Source of the DNA: Rhodobacterales bacterium
Lineage (GTDB): Bacteria > Pseudomonadota > Alphaproteobacteria > Rhodobacterales > Rhodobacteraceae
Reading direction: 5' to 3'
Assembly (NCBI GenBank): GCA_002747035.1
Contig: PDRZ01000028.1
Span: 1 to 64,000 of the forward strand
DNA length: 64,000 nt
Below, one piece after another: positions 1-10,745 of the stretch; positions within the stretch are counted from its first letter, which is position 1; the number at the start of each line of letters is the position of its first letter. The position numbers were made by a program, and so were the translations under genes. The notes beneath the pieces were generated by a model, which was not told the origin of the DNA, did no database searches, and was given only the letters and a program-made list of their open reading frames with translations.

Positions 1-1
1 C

Positions 2-139
2 CGCGGGCGCAATGTGGTGGAACGGATGTTCTGCCGTCTCAAGGATTTCCGCAGAATAGCAACCCGTTACGACAAGAGAGCCGATATCTTCCTGTCGGCT
101 GTCTTCCTGGCCGCTGTCATCGTCTGGTGGACCAATTGA
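2..139 (+). mobile_element. IS5-family transposase, C-terminal end (cut by window edge)
   Basis: An open frame enters from the left edge and stops at 137-139. The last 45 residues contain a run around ERMFCRLKDFRRIATRYDK and end in VWWTN, which matches the C-terminal part of IS5/IS427-group DDE transposases (arginine-rich helix, then a hydrophobic tail). The sequence after the stop (TGAGTCCCGACCCTA) resembles the terminal inverted repeat of this group, so the element probably ends near 150. Whether the upstream part is intact cannot be seen. Confidence 0.8.
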
Positions 140-198
140 GTCCCGACCCTAGTTCGGAGTTCTGTACATTATTGAAGGATGGATGATGCAGCCCGCTG

Positions 199-666
199 CT
201 AGATCAGCCCTTCATCAGAAAGGATTTTCCGCCACATTTCACCGGCCAAGCCCACTACCTCAGACAATCTGTGTTTCTTACCGTCAAAAAATAGATTTAG
301 ATGGCAGCGCTCACGCCCTTCTATCACAACCGCAAGCGGATCGTATTCGCGGGACATAGACCATTCAGCATCTTTCGACTTCATCGTAATTTTGAGATGC
401 TTCGAGCGATTGGCGACGTCACGAACGATACTCCACTGGGGATAACTCGCTAGCTGAGCGTCCAGATCATCTCTCTTCAAAGCCCCGTCTTTCAACAGCC
501 AATCCCGCAGAGAATGGCACCAGACAAAGTAGGCAAGTGCGAAGTCCAGTGCTTCGTGAAATTCAGTGTTGGACAGATCGTTCAGTGCCGACTGAGCGCG
601 ACTTTGCCAGCGCTCACATCGGTTGAAGTGGTTTCTCCATCCGCCTACACGATCCGCCCCTTGCAT
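199..666 (-). CDS. Hypothetical protein with an ANRSKH motif
   Basis: Intact 155-residue frame with an ordinary residue composition. No signal peptide or membrane segment is visible. The middle contains RDVANRSKH, a polar motif of the kind (ANxxKH) seen in several families of small helical proteins of unknown function, some of which are HEPN-like. The first 80 residues are helical and Trp/Leu-rich; the end looks like a beta-rich segment. It sits between an IS5-type end and phage/IS fragments, so it is probably accessory DNA. The HEPN relation is only an impression from the motif; no function can be assigned. Confidence 0.55.
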   Translation of the reverse strand: MQGADRVGGWRNHFNRCERWQSRAQSALNDLSNTEFHEALDFALAYFVWCHSLRDWLLKDGALKRDDLDAQLASYPQWSIVRDVANRSKHLKITMKSKDAEWSMSREYDPLAVVIEGRERCHLNLFFDGKKHRLSEVVGLAGEMWRKILSDEGLI

Positions 667-680
667 TAGTCCGCACCCTC

Positions 681-995
681 CTAAGTGAGTTGCCCTCTAA
701 TGTACTTTGCAATTTCCCGGAAGAACACACTCTGCTGCTTGCCCATCTCTTTGCGCAGGCCCAGCCGTGCGCGCACCCGCACCTGCTTCTTCAGGGCGTA
801 CAAGGGCACATCACGCCTGCCACGACGCTGCACGATCAGCAGCACGCCACGCTTGGAGCGGATAACGCGGGTGTTGCGCCACTCGCGTGCCACCCTGCGC
901 GGTGTGCCATCGGGTTTCAGGGCCGCCTTGAGGGGGATCGTCATGTAGGTGGCATTCCGGGCGCGGATCACGCCGCCCATTTCTTGCAGGCCCAA
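681..995 (-). pseudogene. Phage tail-type protein fragment (DUF6441-like)
   Basis: A 104-residue frame that is very basic. The segment TYMTIPLKAALKPDGTPRR followed by RSKRGVLLIVQRRGRRDVPLYALKKQVRVRARLGL resembles the C-terminal half of DUF6441-type phage or gene-transfer-agent tail-assembly proteins (a 'VPLF/YxL..QV..RxRL' ending), which normally run to about 200 residues. The N-terminal half is missing: the reading frame starts just where the opposite-strand frame of another fragment begins (about 990). I read it as a remnant. The family call is from memory of the pattern, moderate at best. Confidence 0.4.
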
Positions 996-1194
996 GCATC
1001 ATCCAGAGTCCGTCTATGCGATCATCAGCGCATGGATCGACTCGGATCGACCGGGTGGCCCGTTGGTCAGCGGGCGAAAGGCTGGCGCGGTGCGCTACAT
1101 CGAAGAATACATGGGGAATGACCCTAACGTCCACGTCGATACCGTTATCGAATGGTACCGCAAAGGGCAGAAGGCGGCGAAAAAGTCAGGTTAA
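994..1194 (+). pseudogene. C-terminal fragment of an unknown protein
   Basis: The frame encodes about 66 residues from KHHPESVYAI to a basic end, KGQKAAKKSG, and has a protein-like composition (IISAWIDSDRPGGPLVSG, then RYIEEYMGNDPNV). No start codon with a ribosome-binding site belongs to it, and its 5' end abuts the phage-like fragment on the other strand, so it looks truncated at a recombination junction near 990-1000. No family recognised. Confidence 0.3.
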
Positions 1195-1208
1195 AGTATC
1201 CGTCTTTA

Positions 1209-1499
1209 TCAAGCCCGTTTTGGCGAGTATTTTCGCCGGTCTCTGACAACAAGGGTGTTGGCCAGTTCGAGGAGCTTGCGCATGATGGCTGTGAGGGCGA
1301 CTTTCTTTGGCTTTCCGCGCGCGCACATATTGCGGTATTTTGCGGACATGTCCGGGTTGAACCGGACCGCGACCAGTGCCGGCATATAGAGCGCATCGCG
1401 CAGGAATTTTCGCCCGCCCTGGATGAAGGCCTGGCCGCGCCATTGGCCCGATTGCCGGGTCATCGGGGCGAGGCCTGCAAGGGCAATTTGCCGTTCGAA
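1209..1499 (-). pseudogene. IS110-family transposase, C-terminal fragment
   Basis: About 96 residues starting at RQIALAGLAPMTRQSGQWRG and including GGRKFLRDALYMPALVA and KPKKVALTAIMRKLLELANT. This is the Transposase_20 region of IS110-family DEDD transposases, which are normally about 320-400 residues long. Only this C-terminal part is present. Upstream the frame continues for 40 more codons, but that stretch is the antisense of an IS21 istB fragment, so the break point is near 1497-1500. Clearly non-functional alone. Confidence 0.8.
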
Positions 1500-1780
1500 G
1501 AACGGACGGAAACCTTCGGCACCGAACGTCTCACGGGCGCATTGCCCGACCGGCTCACACACCACGTCAACATCCTGGAGATGAACGGCAAAAGCTATCG
1601 CCTGAACCAAAGCCGCGCACACCTCGCAAACCCTTCAAATTGACAAATGAACAATTGGCCTGACGGCCAATGCGCCTTGGAACGTGCTTGCCATTTGAGG
1701 GCCGCGCGCCCCAAGGCGCGCGCACCGAACTGGTCTACTTTTACTCCGCCCCGCTGGCAGGTTTTACGCCGCCGTTGACA
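1500..1780 (+). mobile_element. IS21-family remnant: istB C-terminus plus right end
   Basis: Codons 1500-1643 give ERTETFGTERLTGALPDRL followed by THHVNILEMNGKSYRL, the conserved C-terminal end of the IstB AAA+ helper protein of IS21 elements. After the stop comes the typical IS21 tail with ACTTTTACTCCGCC and a final GCCGTTGACA that probably marks the element's right end at 1780. The rest of istB and all of istA are missing; the 5' side is fused directly to an IS110 fragment on the opposite strand. Confidence 0.75.
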
Positions 1781-1831
1781 CTGAGTTCTCTCGAAAGGCC
1801 CGCGCCTGAATGCGCCTGCCCTTGTTCAGGA

Positions 1832-2500
1832 TCAGTTCAACCCAACCGTCGTCGCGTTGAACCCGGCGGTGAAGCCTTTCAACGACATGTCCAGCTTGAC
1901 CCGCTGATCCGGTGCCGGTGCGGGCACCAGGGACACAACCGCCTTGGCACCCTTCTTGAACGCGGCAATATCGCCCTTGGTCAACCCGATCCGGGCATAA
2001 CATCCCACGGGCGAGCAGAAGGAAAACGGATACCGTTTGCCCTTGCCGCCATCGACCGAAATGGTCAATTGACCCGTCAGCAGCGTTTCCAGCGGCACGG
2101 TCACGGTCGCGCCGGCAATCGCCTTGGACCCCTCGGGAAGACGGAACAATGCGATTTCAGCCACGTCATTGCCCTGTCCGTCCTGGAGGAGCTGGTAAAG
2201 CTGGCACGGTTCTTCGCCGCTATCGACCTTGAAACACTGAAGTTTCCAATCGCCGTGTTCTTCGCGCACATAGGCCTGCGGGACAACTTGCTCTCCCATG
2301 TTCAGATCCTCGGTGCTTGGGGCTTCTTCTTCGGTCGCCGCCCCTGCGGTCGCCTCGGTCGATTCCTCCTGCGCCCCGGCAGCAGTGGCTTCCTCTGCTT
2401 CCTGGGTGCTTTCGGCAGCTTCCGCGGTTTGCTCGGCAAAAGCACCCTGACTCATCGCCAGAACCGCAATCATAGAAAGTGTAGACAGAAATTTGGGCAT
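1832..2500 (-). CDS. IalB-family (invasion-associated locus B) secreted protein
   Basis: A 222-residue protein. Residues 1-22 are a Sec signal peptide (MPKFLSTLSMIAVLAMSQGAFA). Residues 23-70 are a low-complexity Glu/Ala/Thr linker, and the rest is the IalB domain (PF06776). The domain starts around HGDWKLQCFKVDSGEEPCQL and has two Cys pairs (LQCF/EPCQL and FCSPVGCY) expected to form disulfides in the periplasm. IalB proteins are widespread in alphaproteobacteria; the invasion role from Bartonella cannot be carried over to a free-living roseobacter. The acidic linker may position the domain away from the membrane. The gene is monocistronic, just right of the IS21 remnant, and its upstream region carries two candidate small-RNA terminators. 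Confidence 0.85.
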   Translation of the reverse strand: MPKFLSTLSMIAVLAMSQGAFAEQTAEAAESTQEAEEATAAGAQEESTEATAGAATEEEAPSTEDLNMGEQVVPQAYVREEHGDWKLQCFKVDSGEEPCQLYQLLQDGQGNDVAEIALFRLPEGSKAIAGATVTVPLETLLTGQLTISVDGGKGKRYPFSFCSPVGCYARIGLTKGDIAAFKKGAKAVVSLVPAPAPDQRVKLDMSLKGFTAGFNATTVGLN

Positions 2501-2685
2501 AAGGCCCCCCGTTTTGACATTAGTAAATCATCGTTGGGACCTCATCTATCACGCCGATTTCACAGTGTCAGGACGAAAACGAAACCAGAGGGAATAGAAT
2601 GGCCGTTTTGCGCCAAATTCTGCTTGTGACGGTGGCGCGGCAGCACGTGGAGTAATCCGCCACAACGCCCGCAAAAGACCCGCAC

Positions 2686-2800
2686 AAAAAGAAAAGAGGC
2701 CTTGCGGCCTCTTCCCTGATTTCTCCCTGTCGGACAGGCCGACTTATTCATTGCCGGAAAGCTAGGCCATTCCCAAAGGGCCGTCAACCGGCAAAGCCAT
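2686..2800 (-). ncRNA. Candidate small RNA 2 with intrinsic terminator
   Basis: No protein frame fits here, but the minus strand is strongly structured. It has a long-range stem TTGCCGG/CCGGCAA (2788-2794 with 2751-2757) containing an inner GGCC/GGCC pair, a perfect CCTGTC-C-GACAGG hairpin (2734-2746), and a perfect intrinsic terminator AGAGGCC-gcaa-GGCCTCT (2695-2712) followed by a T-rich run (complement of 2686-2695). It lies between ialB and another terminator on the same strand, so this terminator ends something short. The 5' end is a guess; no clear promoter was found. Confidence 0.4.
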
Positions 2801-2832
2801 AGAAAAATCCCGGAAATATTTGAATAGATGAT

Positions 2833-2935
2833 AAAAAAAGGCCGCACCCAAAGGGCGCGGCCAGTCTGACAGGGAGGAAGTCAGTTCCGCACCAAGAGGA
2901 CATGAGGTGGGAACTGAATTCATACTGGCATGAAT
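2833..2935 (-). ncRNA. Candidate small RNA 1 with a TTCCTCCCT loop and terminator
   Basis: On the minus strand there are three stems in a row. The first is CAGTTCC/GGAACTG with an inner CACC/GGTG (2882-2916). The second is CTGAC-TTCCTCCCT-GTCAG (2866-2884), whose loop is an anti-Shine-Dalgarno sequence. The third is a GC-rich terminator GGCCGCGCCC-ttt-GGGTGCGGCC with seven T (2833-2862). Stems one and two share bases 2882-2884, so they compete. Loops with CCUCC motifs are the hallmark of the CcsR/'cuckoo' class of alphaproteobacterial sRNAs; membership is inferred from the motif only. It lies between herA and ialB with no protein frame. Confidence 0.45.
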
Positions 2936-2990
2936 TGGTTAAGTTTGTATTTTCAACGGGAGATTATTTTGAACCTGCGGGGAATGAACC

Positions 2991-4538
2991 TTGGAAAACA
3001 GTATCTTCATTGGTGGTGGCGGTGAAAACTATAGCGTCAAACAGGGCTTGTCGCTGAAATATGCCAACCGCCACGGGCTGATCGCCGGGGCGACCGGCAC
3101 CGGGAAAACCGTGACCCTGCAAATTCTGGCCGAAGGGTTTTCCGCCGCAGGTGTGCCTGTGTTCCTGTCGGATGTGAAAGGCGATCTTTCGGGGCTGGCC
3201 ATGGCCGGGCGCGAAGATTTCAAACTGCACGATGCCTTCATGTCACGCGCCGAAAAGATCGGGTTCGACGATTTCGGCTATACCGGATTTCCCGTCACCT
3301 TCTGGGATATTCTTGGCAAACAGGGCCACCCGGTGCGTACCACCGTGGCCGAAATGGGTCCGCTTCTGCTCGCCCGCCTTCTGGAACTCTCCGAAGCCCA
3401 GGAAGGCATTCTGAATATCGCCTTCCGCCTGTCGGATGAAGAAGGGCTGCCGCTTCTGGATCTCAAAGACCTGCAATCGCTGCTGGTCTGGGTCGGGGAA
3501 AACCGGGCCGAGCTTTCCCTGCGCTATGGCAACATCTCGGTGCAATCGGTGGGGGCAATCCAACGCCGCCTGCTCGTACTTGAAAACCAGGGCGGCGCAC
3601 AGCTGTTCGGGGAACCGGCGCTGGAGCTTGCCGACCTGATGATGACCGACCCCGATGGCCGGGGCCGGATCAACATTCTGGCCGCCGATCAGCTTATGGG
3701 TTCGCCCCGCCTTTACGCCACCTTCCTTCTGTGGCTGCTCAGCGAACTGTTCGAAGAACTGCCCGAAGTGGGCGACCCGGACAAACCGAAACTGGTCTTC
3801 TTCTTTGACGAGGCCCACCTGTTGTTCGACGATGCGCCAAAGGCGCTGGTGGACAAAGTGGAACAGGTCGCCCGCCTGATCCGATCCAAAGGGGTTGGCG
3901 TTTATTTCATCACCCAGAACCCGGCAGATGTGCCCGAGGATATCCTGGGACAGCTTGGCAACCGCGTGCAACACGCCCTGCGCGCCTTTACCGCCAAGGA
4001 CCGCAAGGAACTGCGCATGGCGGCCGAAACCTATCGCGAAAACCCGCGCTTTGACACCGAAGAGGCGATCCGCGAGGTCGGTGTGGGCGAGGCGGTGACC
4101 TCGATGTTGTTGAAGAAAGGCGTGCCCGGCATCGTGGAACGTACCCTGATCCGCCCGCCCTCGTCCCAACTGGGGCCCGTGGCACCGGAAGAACGGGCCG
4201 CGTTGATCAATGGCTCTCCACTGGCCGGGAAATACGAAACGGTTCAGGATCGCAAATCCGCTTATGAAATCCTGGCCAAACGCGCCGCGGATGCGGCGAA
4301 AAAAGCCGAGGAAGCCGAAGCACGAGAAGAGGAAATGGAAGCCCGCGAACGCGAATACAATGCCGGGCGGCGCTATTCCGGGACGCGCGTGGCGCGCTCC
4401 TCGTCCAAATCCAGCCGGTCACGGCGCGGCGATAGCTTTGGCGAGGCATTGACCAAAACGGTGATCCGGGAACTCAAGGGCACCACCGGACGCCGCATCG
4501 TGCGTGGCATCCTTGGTGGGTTGTTCAAGGGGCGGTGA
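2991..4538 (+). CDS. HerA-like helicase domain ATPase (DUF853/YjgR family)
   Basis: A 515-residue P-loop ATPase. Walker A is at about 33-42 ([10 protein letters not shown]). Walker B is [14 protein letters not shown] near residue 270, and the arginine-finger-bearing [14 protein letters not shown] segment follows. The C-terminal 90 residues are charged ([20 protein letters not shown], then a Ser/Arg-rich basic end), probably a coiled coil plus nucleic-acid or partner contact. YjgR/DUF853 proteins are related to the HerA/FtsK translocases, but their cellular role is not settled. The start used is TTG at 2991, which gives ENSIFIGGG directly; GGGGAATG lies just upstream. The gene stands alone, convergent with prfB. 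Confidence 0.85.
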   Translation: MENSIFIGGGGENYSVKQGLSLKYANRHGLIAGATGTGKTVTLQILAEGFSAAGVPVFLSDVKGDLSGLAMAGREDFKLHDAFMSRAEKIGFDDFGYTGFPVTFWDILGKQGHPVRTTVAEMGPLLLARLLELSEAQEGILNIAFRLSDEEGLPLLDLKDLQSLLVWVGENRAELSLRYGNISVQSVGAIQRRLLVLENQGGAQLFGEPALELADLMMTDPDGRGRINILAADQLMGSPRLYATFLLWLLSELFEELPEVGDPDKPKLVFFFDEAHLLFDDAPKALVDKVEQVARLIRSKGVGVYFITQNPADVPEDILGQLGNRVQHALRAFTAKDRKELRMAAETYRENPRFDTEEAIREVGVGEAVTSMLLKKGVPGIVERTLIRPPSSQLGPVAPEERAALINGSPLAGKYETVQDRKSAYEILAKRAADAAKKAEEAEAREEEMEAREREYNAGRRYSGTRVARSSSKSSRSRRGDSFGEALTKTVIRELKGTTGRRIVRGILGGLFKGR

Positions 4539-4568
4539 CGCCCCGGAGGGGCAGGAAACGCCCTGCCC

Positions 4569-5696
4569 TCACCCTTCACCCTGGGCTTCGGCCCGGCTTT
4601 TGCCGCTGACATTCATGGCCAGCGTAGCGGCCATGAACCCGTCCAGATCCCCGTCCAGCACACCCTTGGTGTCGCTGGTTTCATAGTTGGTGCGCAGGTC
4701 CTTGACCATCTGATAAGGCTGCAGGACATAGGACCGGATCTGGCTGCCCCAGCCCGCATCGCCCTTGGCCTCGTGGGCCGCATTGATATCGGCGTTGCGG
4801 CGGTCCAGCTCCAATTGATAAAGCCGCGATTTCAATGCCTTCATGGCGATATCGCGGTTCTGGTGCTGGGATTTTTCCGAACTTGTGACCACGATGCCTG
4901 TCGGGTGGTGGGTAATGCGCACGGCGGAATCGGTGGTGTTCACGTGCTGTCCGCCCGCGCCCGAAGACCGGTAGGTATCAATGCGGATATCTGCCGGGTT
5001 CACCTCGATTTCGATGTTGTCATCTACCACCGGGTAAACCCAGACCGAGCTGAACGACGTATGCCGCTTTGCCGCGCTGTCATAGGGCGAAATCCGCACC
5101 AACCGGTGCACACCGCTTTCGGACTTCAACCAGCCATAGGCGTTGTGGCCGCTGATTTTGTAGGTGGCCGATTTGATCCCGGCCTCTTCGCCCGCGCTTT
5201 CGGACTGAAGCTCGACCTTGTATCCCTTTTTCTCGGCCCACCGCACATACATGCGCGCCAACATGCTGGCCCAGTCACAGCTTTCCGTACCCCCGGCACC
5301 CGAGTTGATCTCAAGGAAGGTGTCATTGCTGTCGGCCTCGCCATCCAACAGCGCCTCCAGCTCTTTTTCCGCGGCCTTGATTTTCAATGCGGTAAGCGCC
5401 GCCTCGGCCTCGGCCACGACCTCTTCATCCTCTTCCATTTCGCCCAGTTCGATCAGCTCGATATTATCTTCCATATCCTGCTTGATCGACCCGTGGGTTT
5501 CCATCGCATCCACAAGGCTCTGCCGCTCGCGCATCAGCTTCTGCGCTTTTTCGGGATCGTCCCACAGGTTGGGGTCTTCGACCCGCGCGTTGAACTCTTC
5601 CAACCGGTGCGGGGCGGTTTCGGCATCCATACGCTGGGCCAACAGATCCAGCGAGTTTTCAATGTCCGCCACGATATTCTGAATTTCCGCGCGCAT
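4569..5696 (-). CDS. prfB: Peptide chain release factor 2
   Basis: RF2 recognises UGA and UAA stop codons and triggers hydrolysis of peptidyl-tRNA on the ribosome. The 375-residue protein has the class-I release-factor layout. An N-terminal helical domain comes first, then the codon-recognition segment with SPYDS where E. coli has SPFDS (a common variant in alphaproteobacteria). The universally conserved GGQ loop is in [10 protein letters not shown], followed by a basic C-terminal domain ending [18 protein letters not shown]. The frame is continuous from the ATG at 5696, so there is no programmed +1 frameshift of the E. coli type. It is the last gene after obgE-proB, 86 bases downstream of proB. 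Confidence 0.97.
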   Translation of the reverse strand: MRAEIQNIVADIENSLDLLAQRMDAETAPHRLEEFNARVEDPNLWDDPEKAQKLMRERQSLVDAMETHGSIKQDMEDNIELIELGEMEEDEEVVAEAEAALTALKIKAAEKELEALLDGEADSNDTFLEINSGAGGTESCDWASMLARMYVRWAEKKGYKVELQSESAGEEAGIKSATYKISGHNAYGWLKSESGVHRLVRISPYDSAAKRHTSFSSVWVYPVVDDNIEIEVNPADIRIDTYRSSGAGGQHVNTTDSAVRITHHPTGIVVTSSEKSQHQNRDIAMKALKSRLYQLELDRRNADINAAHEAKGDAGWGSQIRSYVLQPYQMVKDLRTNYETSDTKGVLDGDLDGFMAATLAMNVSGKSRAEAQGEG

Positions 5697-5782
5697 GGTC
5701 CGGTCCTGTTCTTTGGGTCAGATATGGGTGATAGCCCAAGCCCCCGGCGCGGGCAAGCACCGGCAAGGGGTCAAATTCGGGG

Positions 5783-7923
<2,141 letters not shown>

Positions 7924-7945
7924 TTACGCAAAGGCCCAAGCGGCC

Positions 7946-8485
7946 TCAACCGAGTTTCTTGAGATAGGTCCAGGTCGCCACATTGGCCTGTCGCGCGACC
8001 GAATAGGTTTCCGCGTCGCCGATATACTCGAACCCCTGATTGGTCAGCACCCGGGCCGAGGCCGCGTTGTCCTGAAACACACTGGCGAAAACCGTTTCGT
8101 TTTTCAATGGATTGGCGGCCAGAATCGCCGCCACCGCATCAGATGCCAAACCGGTATTCCAGAAGGCAGGCGCAACCCAGTACCCGATTTCGGATTGGTT
8201 ACGGTCCAGCCGTTTAAGGCTGATCACCCCCATCACCTCGGATCCGCCGGACTTGAGCCCGTCCATGACCCACACGTCTTCGGCCCGCTCCTTTTCCTGC
8301 GCACGGCGCACGAAATCCTGAACCGCACCAGGAGGCAGCGGATTCGGGATCGACGAGGTGTTGCGCGCAACCCGTTCGTCCCCGGCATAAAGCCGCACAA
8401 GACCACGATCCGAATTGCGCAGGGGGCGCAGGTCAAACCGTTCGGTTTCAATCACCGGTTGGGAAATGACTTTCTCAAATTTCAT
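7946..8485 (-). CDS. GNAT family N-acetyltransferase (RimJ/RimL-like)
   Basis: A 179-residue acetyltransferase_3-type protein beginning MKFEKVISQPVIETERFDLR and containing the GNAT elements IGYWVAPAFWNTGLASDAV (acetyl-CoA loop) and ENAASARVL-like FQDNAASARVLTNQGF near the end. Relatives acetylate N-terminal amines of ribosomal proteins, or small amines and antibiotics; the substrate here is unknown. The start at 8485 overlaps the stop of the LysE gene by ATGA, so the two are coupled. It is a usual neighbour of obgE in Rhodobacteraceae. Confidence 0.88.
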   Translation of the reverse strand: MKFEKVISQPVIETERFDLRPLRNSDRGLVRLYAGDERVARNTSSIPNPLPPGAVQDFVRRAQEKERAEDVWVMDGLKSGGSEVMGVISLKRLDRNQSEIGYWVAPAFWNTGLASDAVAAILAANPLKNETVFASVFQDNAASARVLTNQGFEYIGDAETYSVARQANVATWTYLKKLG

Positions 8486-9090
8486 GGCGCTTTTTCTCCT
8501 CCAAAAAGCACAAACATCACGGACAGGACGGTCAATACCGCCAATGTCCGCATCAAATATGTCTCGTAAGCTGTACCAGCCACAAAATGGGCGATCCGGT
8601 CTCCTCCAAAAGTCCAGATCGGATGCAGGATCACCTGCAAACTCAAAAGGCAGATGGCGATGATCGCCGTCGCCTGCAAGGTCGGCGTGCCCGCGCTCAC
8701 GAAACTGGTAAATCCCGTGACAATCATCGCCCAGGCCTTGGGATTCAGCGGATGAACCCACAGACCGGCCACAAACCCCGGGGCCTGTTCCACCTCGCCC
8801 CCGGGGGCAAGCCGCAGGTTGGCCACCTTCCACGCCAGCCAGCAGATATAGGCCACACAGGCCCATTTCAGTGCTGCAAAAACCGCCGGATAGCGCGCCA
8901 GACCCTCCATCAGGCCAAAACCGATGGGCCAGATGATCAGCTGTTTACCCAGAGCGACGCCCGCCACGAAGGGCAAGGCCGCGCGAAACCCAAACCGCGC
9001 GCCCGTGGCCATCAGGGCCATATTGGCCGGCCCCGGCGTTCCCACCTGACTGGCCCCGAAGGCCAGGAAACTGATCACTGCGACGGACAT
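8482..9090 (-). CDS. LysE/RhtB-family amino-acid exporter
   Basis: A 202-residue inner-membrane protein with about six hydrophobic segments. It carries the family signature GASQVGTPGPANMALMATG in the first helix region, and HPLNPKAWAMIVTGF in the middle, matching the NPK motif of LysE/RhtB exporters. Such proteins export amino acids or derivatives using the proton gradient. The substrate cannot be read from sequence. It is the first gene of the group running lysE-GNAT-obgE-proB-prfB, with a terminator of the ribosomal pair just upstream. Confidence 0.9.
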   Translation of the reverse strand: MSVAVISFLAFGASQVGTPGPANMALMATGARFGFRAALPFVAGVALGKQLIIWPIGFGLMEGLARYPAVFAALKWACVAYICWLAWKVANLRLAPGGEVEQAPGFVAGLWVHPLNPKAWAMIVTGFTSFVSAGTPTLQATAIIAICLLSLQVILHPIWTFGGDRIAHFVAGTAYETYLMRTLAVLTVLSVMFVLFGGEKAP

Positions 9091-9130
9091 GCTCCGGCCC
9101 TCTTGATAGACCCCCGTTGCGCGAGAGCGG

Positions 9131-9164
9131 AAAAGTAAAAGGGACCGGCGTTTCTGCCGATCCC
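9131..9164 (-). terminator. Intrinsic terminator after rpmA
   Basis: On the minus strand GGGATCGGC and GCCGGTCCC form a nine-pair stem (one G-U) with a six-base loop, followed by TTTTACTTTT. It lies 28 bases after the rpmA stop. Confidence 0.75.
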
Positions 9165-9191
9165 CTTTATCTTGAAAACCTTAAGGTCGGC

Positions 9192-9461
9192 TTATTCAGC
9201 GGCCTCCGCCACCGGGAGAACCGAAATAAAGGTACGGCCCTTGAGGCCTTTGTGGAATTTGACGTTGCCTTCCACGGTCGCAAAGATGGTATGATCCTTG
9301 CCCATGCCCACGCCTTCGCCCGGCCACATCTTGGTGCCGCGCTGACGCATGATGATGTTGCCCGGAATCACGGTTTCGCCACCGTATTTCTTGACGCCAA
9401 GACGGCGACCCGCAGAGTCGCGACCGTTACGGGATGAACCGCCTGCTTTTTTATGTGCCAT
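9192..9461 (-). CDS. rpmA: 50S ribosomal protein L27
   Basis: An 89-residue L27. It starts [20 protein letters not shown], the conserved N-terminus that reaches the peptidyl-transferase centre, without the extra cleaved leader found in Firmicutes. It then has [20 protein letters not shown] and [12 protein letters not shown]. Twenty bases downstream of rplU, so one operon. Confidence 0.98.
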   Translation of the reverse strand: MAHKKAGGSSRNGRDSAGRRLGVKKYGGETVIPGNIIMRQRGTKMWPGEGVGMGKDHTIFATVEGNVKFHKGLKGRTFISVLPVAEAAE

Positions 9462-9481
9462 AACGTTTCTCCTTTATCCGC

Positions 9482-10135
9482 TTAACCGACCAGCGCTTTG
9501 GCCTGGTCAACCCAGCCTTCGCGCTCGATACGACCCTTGAACGACAGTTTCTCGTCCATAGCAGCGATATCGTCCGCCGTCCATGCTGCGATCTGGGCAA
9601 AGGTGGTGACACCCGAATCGTGCAGCTTCTTCTCAAGCGCCGGACCGACACCCGACAATTGTTTCAGATCGTCACCACCGGCGGCGGGCGCTTCGGCCTT
9701 CGCGGCTTTCCTGGGGGCGGCTTTCTTTTCGGCTTTTTCGGCCTTGGGCGCAGCAGCGGCAACAGCCACACCGGAAACCGAACCGGCCCCGATGGCGGCC
9801 TTGACGCCAGACTTGTCGGCACCGCTTTCCAGGATCTCGGTGATCTTCAGAAGGGTCAGCTGCTGACGGTGGCCCTTGGTGCGCTTGGAGCTGTGCTTAC
9901 GACGGCGCTTCACAAAGTGAATGACCTTGTCGCCCTTGATCTGGTCGACCACTTCTGCCTGAACCGCAGCGCCCTCAACCAGAGGTGCGCCAACGACAAC
10001 CTTGTCGCCACCCAGCATCAGAATTTCGTTGAATTGTACTTTTTCGCCAGCGTCTGCAGCCAGTTTTTCAACGCGGAGCGTGTCGCCCGATTGAACTTTG
10101 TACTGCTTGCCGCCGGTCTTCATGACCGCGAACAT
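9482..10135 (-). CDS. rplU: 50S ribosomal protein L21 with C-terminal HhH extension
   Basis: Residues 1-103 are ordinary L21 ([18 protein letters not shown], then [17 protein letters not shown]). The protein continues to 217 residues. First comes an Ala/Lys-rich linker ([19 protein letters not shown]). Then there is a helix-hairpin-helix module, [21 protein letters not shown] followed by [19 protein letters not shown], like the module found in other alphaproteobacterial proteins and at the end of some NuoE-type subunits. This L21-plus-domain fusion is known from Rhodobacterales genomes, but the tail's role is not established. First gene of the rplU-rpmA operon. Confidence 0.97.
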   Translation of the reverse strand: MFAVMKTGGKQYKVQSGDTLRVEKLAADAGEKVQFNEILMLGGDKVVVGAPLVEGAAVQAEVVDQIKGDKVIHFVKRRRKHSSKRTKGHRQQLTLLKITEILESGADKSGVKAAIGAGSVSGVAVAAAAPKAEKAEKKAAPRKAAKAEAPAAGGDDLKQLSGVGPALEKKLHDSGVTTFAQIAAWTADDIAAMDEKLSFKGRIEREGWVDQAKALVG

Positions 10136-10322
10136 GGGTCTTTCCTTTTTGTCATCCGCGTTCTCTGGCCTCCCTTTCGGGACGTTCGGGGCGTGCCATC
10201 ATGGCGTTGCCCACCTCGAACTGCGCGCCCTGGGGCGTCATTGCATAGAATCCACACACGGGTTGCCCTGTGGCGGGATGCGCGCTTATCCTCGGGAACG
10301 TCGTCCAAGTCAAGAGGGTTTC

Positions 10323-10688
10323 ATGCACTCTCCCCCCTGTTTCAGCACCCTGATACCGGTGGCGACACTGGTGGCGCTTGGCGGCTGCGATACCGGGCAC
10401 CTGCCCAACCCGGTGCTGCTACCGGTCCACGCGGTGACAAACGGTATTCAGAACGCAAACTATACTGCGCGGCGCAAGCGGGTTGCCACCTATGTTAAGG
10501 CCAATCACGGCGCGATCATTGCAGAATTGCGCGGTCGGGGCGGGCCACACGCCACCCAGGCGGCCGATCTCGCCCGGGTTCCACCTTCAAAGCGCCCCGC
10601 CATGTACAAAACCCTGTCCCAAGACATCCGGCTTTACGAAACCGAGCCCGAGCCTCTGATTGTCGCGTTCATGGTCCACGGCACCTAA
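10323..10688 (+). CDS. Small putative lipoprotein
   Basis: A 121-residue protein starting MHSPPCFSTLIPVATLVALGGC. The LVALGGC sequence fits a lipobox with Cys22 as the lipidation site. The mature part is basic to neutral (YTARRKRVATYVKANHGA, then AELRGRGGPHATQAADLARV) with no domain I recognise. Divergent from rplU, about 190 bases away. The longer open frame starting at 10098 runs antisense into rplU, so the start at 10323 is preferred. Confidence 0.6.
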   Translation: MHSPPCFSTLIPVATLVALGGCDTGHLPNPVLLPVHAVTNGIQNANYTARRKRVATYVKANHGAIIAELRGRGGPHATQAADLARVPPSKRPAMYKTLSQDIRLYETEPEPLIVAFMVHGT

Positions 10689-10745
10689 CCCGCAACCCCT
10701 TTCACATAGGCGGTTTTCTGCCAGTACAGGCAACAAACCGCAACG

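Noticed and set aside
2902-3057. Short plus-strand frame MRWELNSYW... overlapping the HerA-like gene start
   Set aside because: It ends inside the HerA-like gene in another frame, and the structured minus-strand RNA explains its upstream part better.
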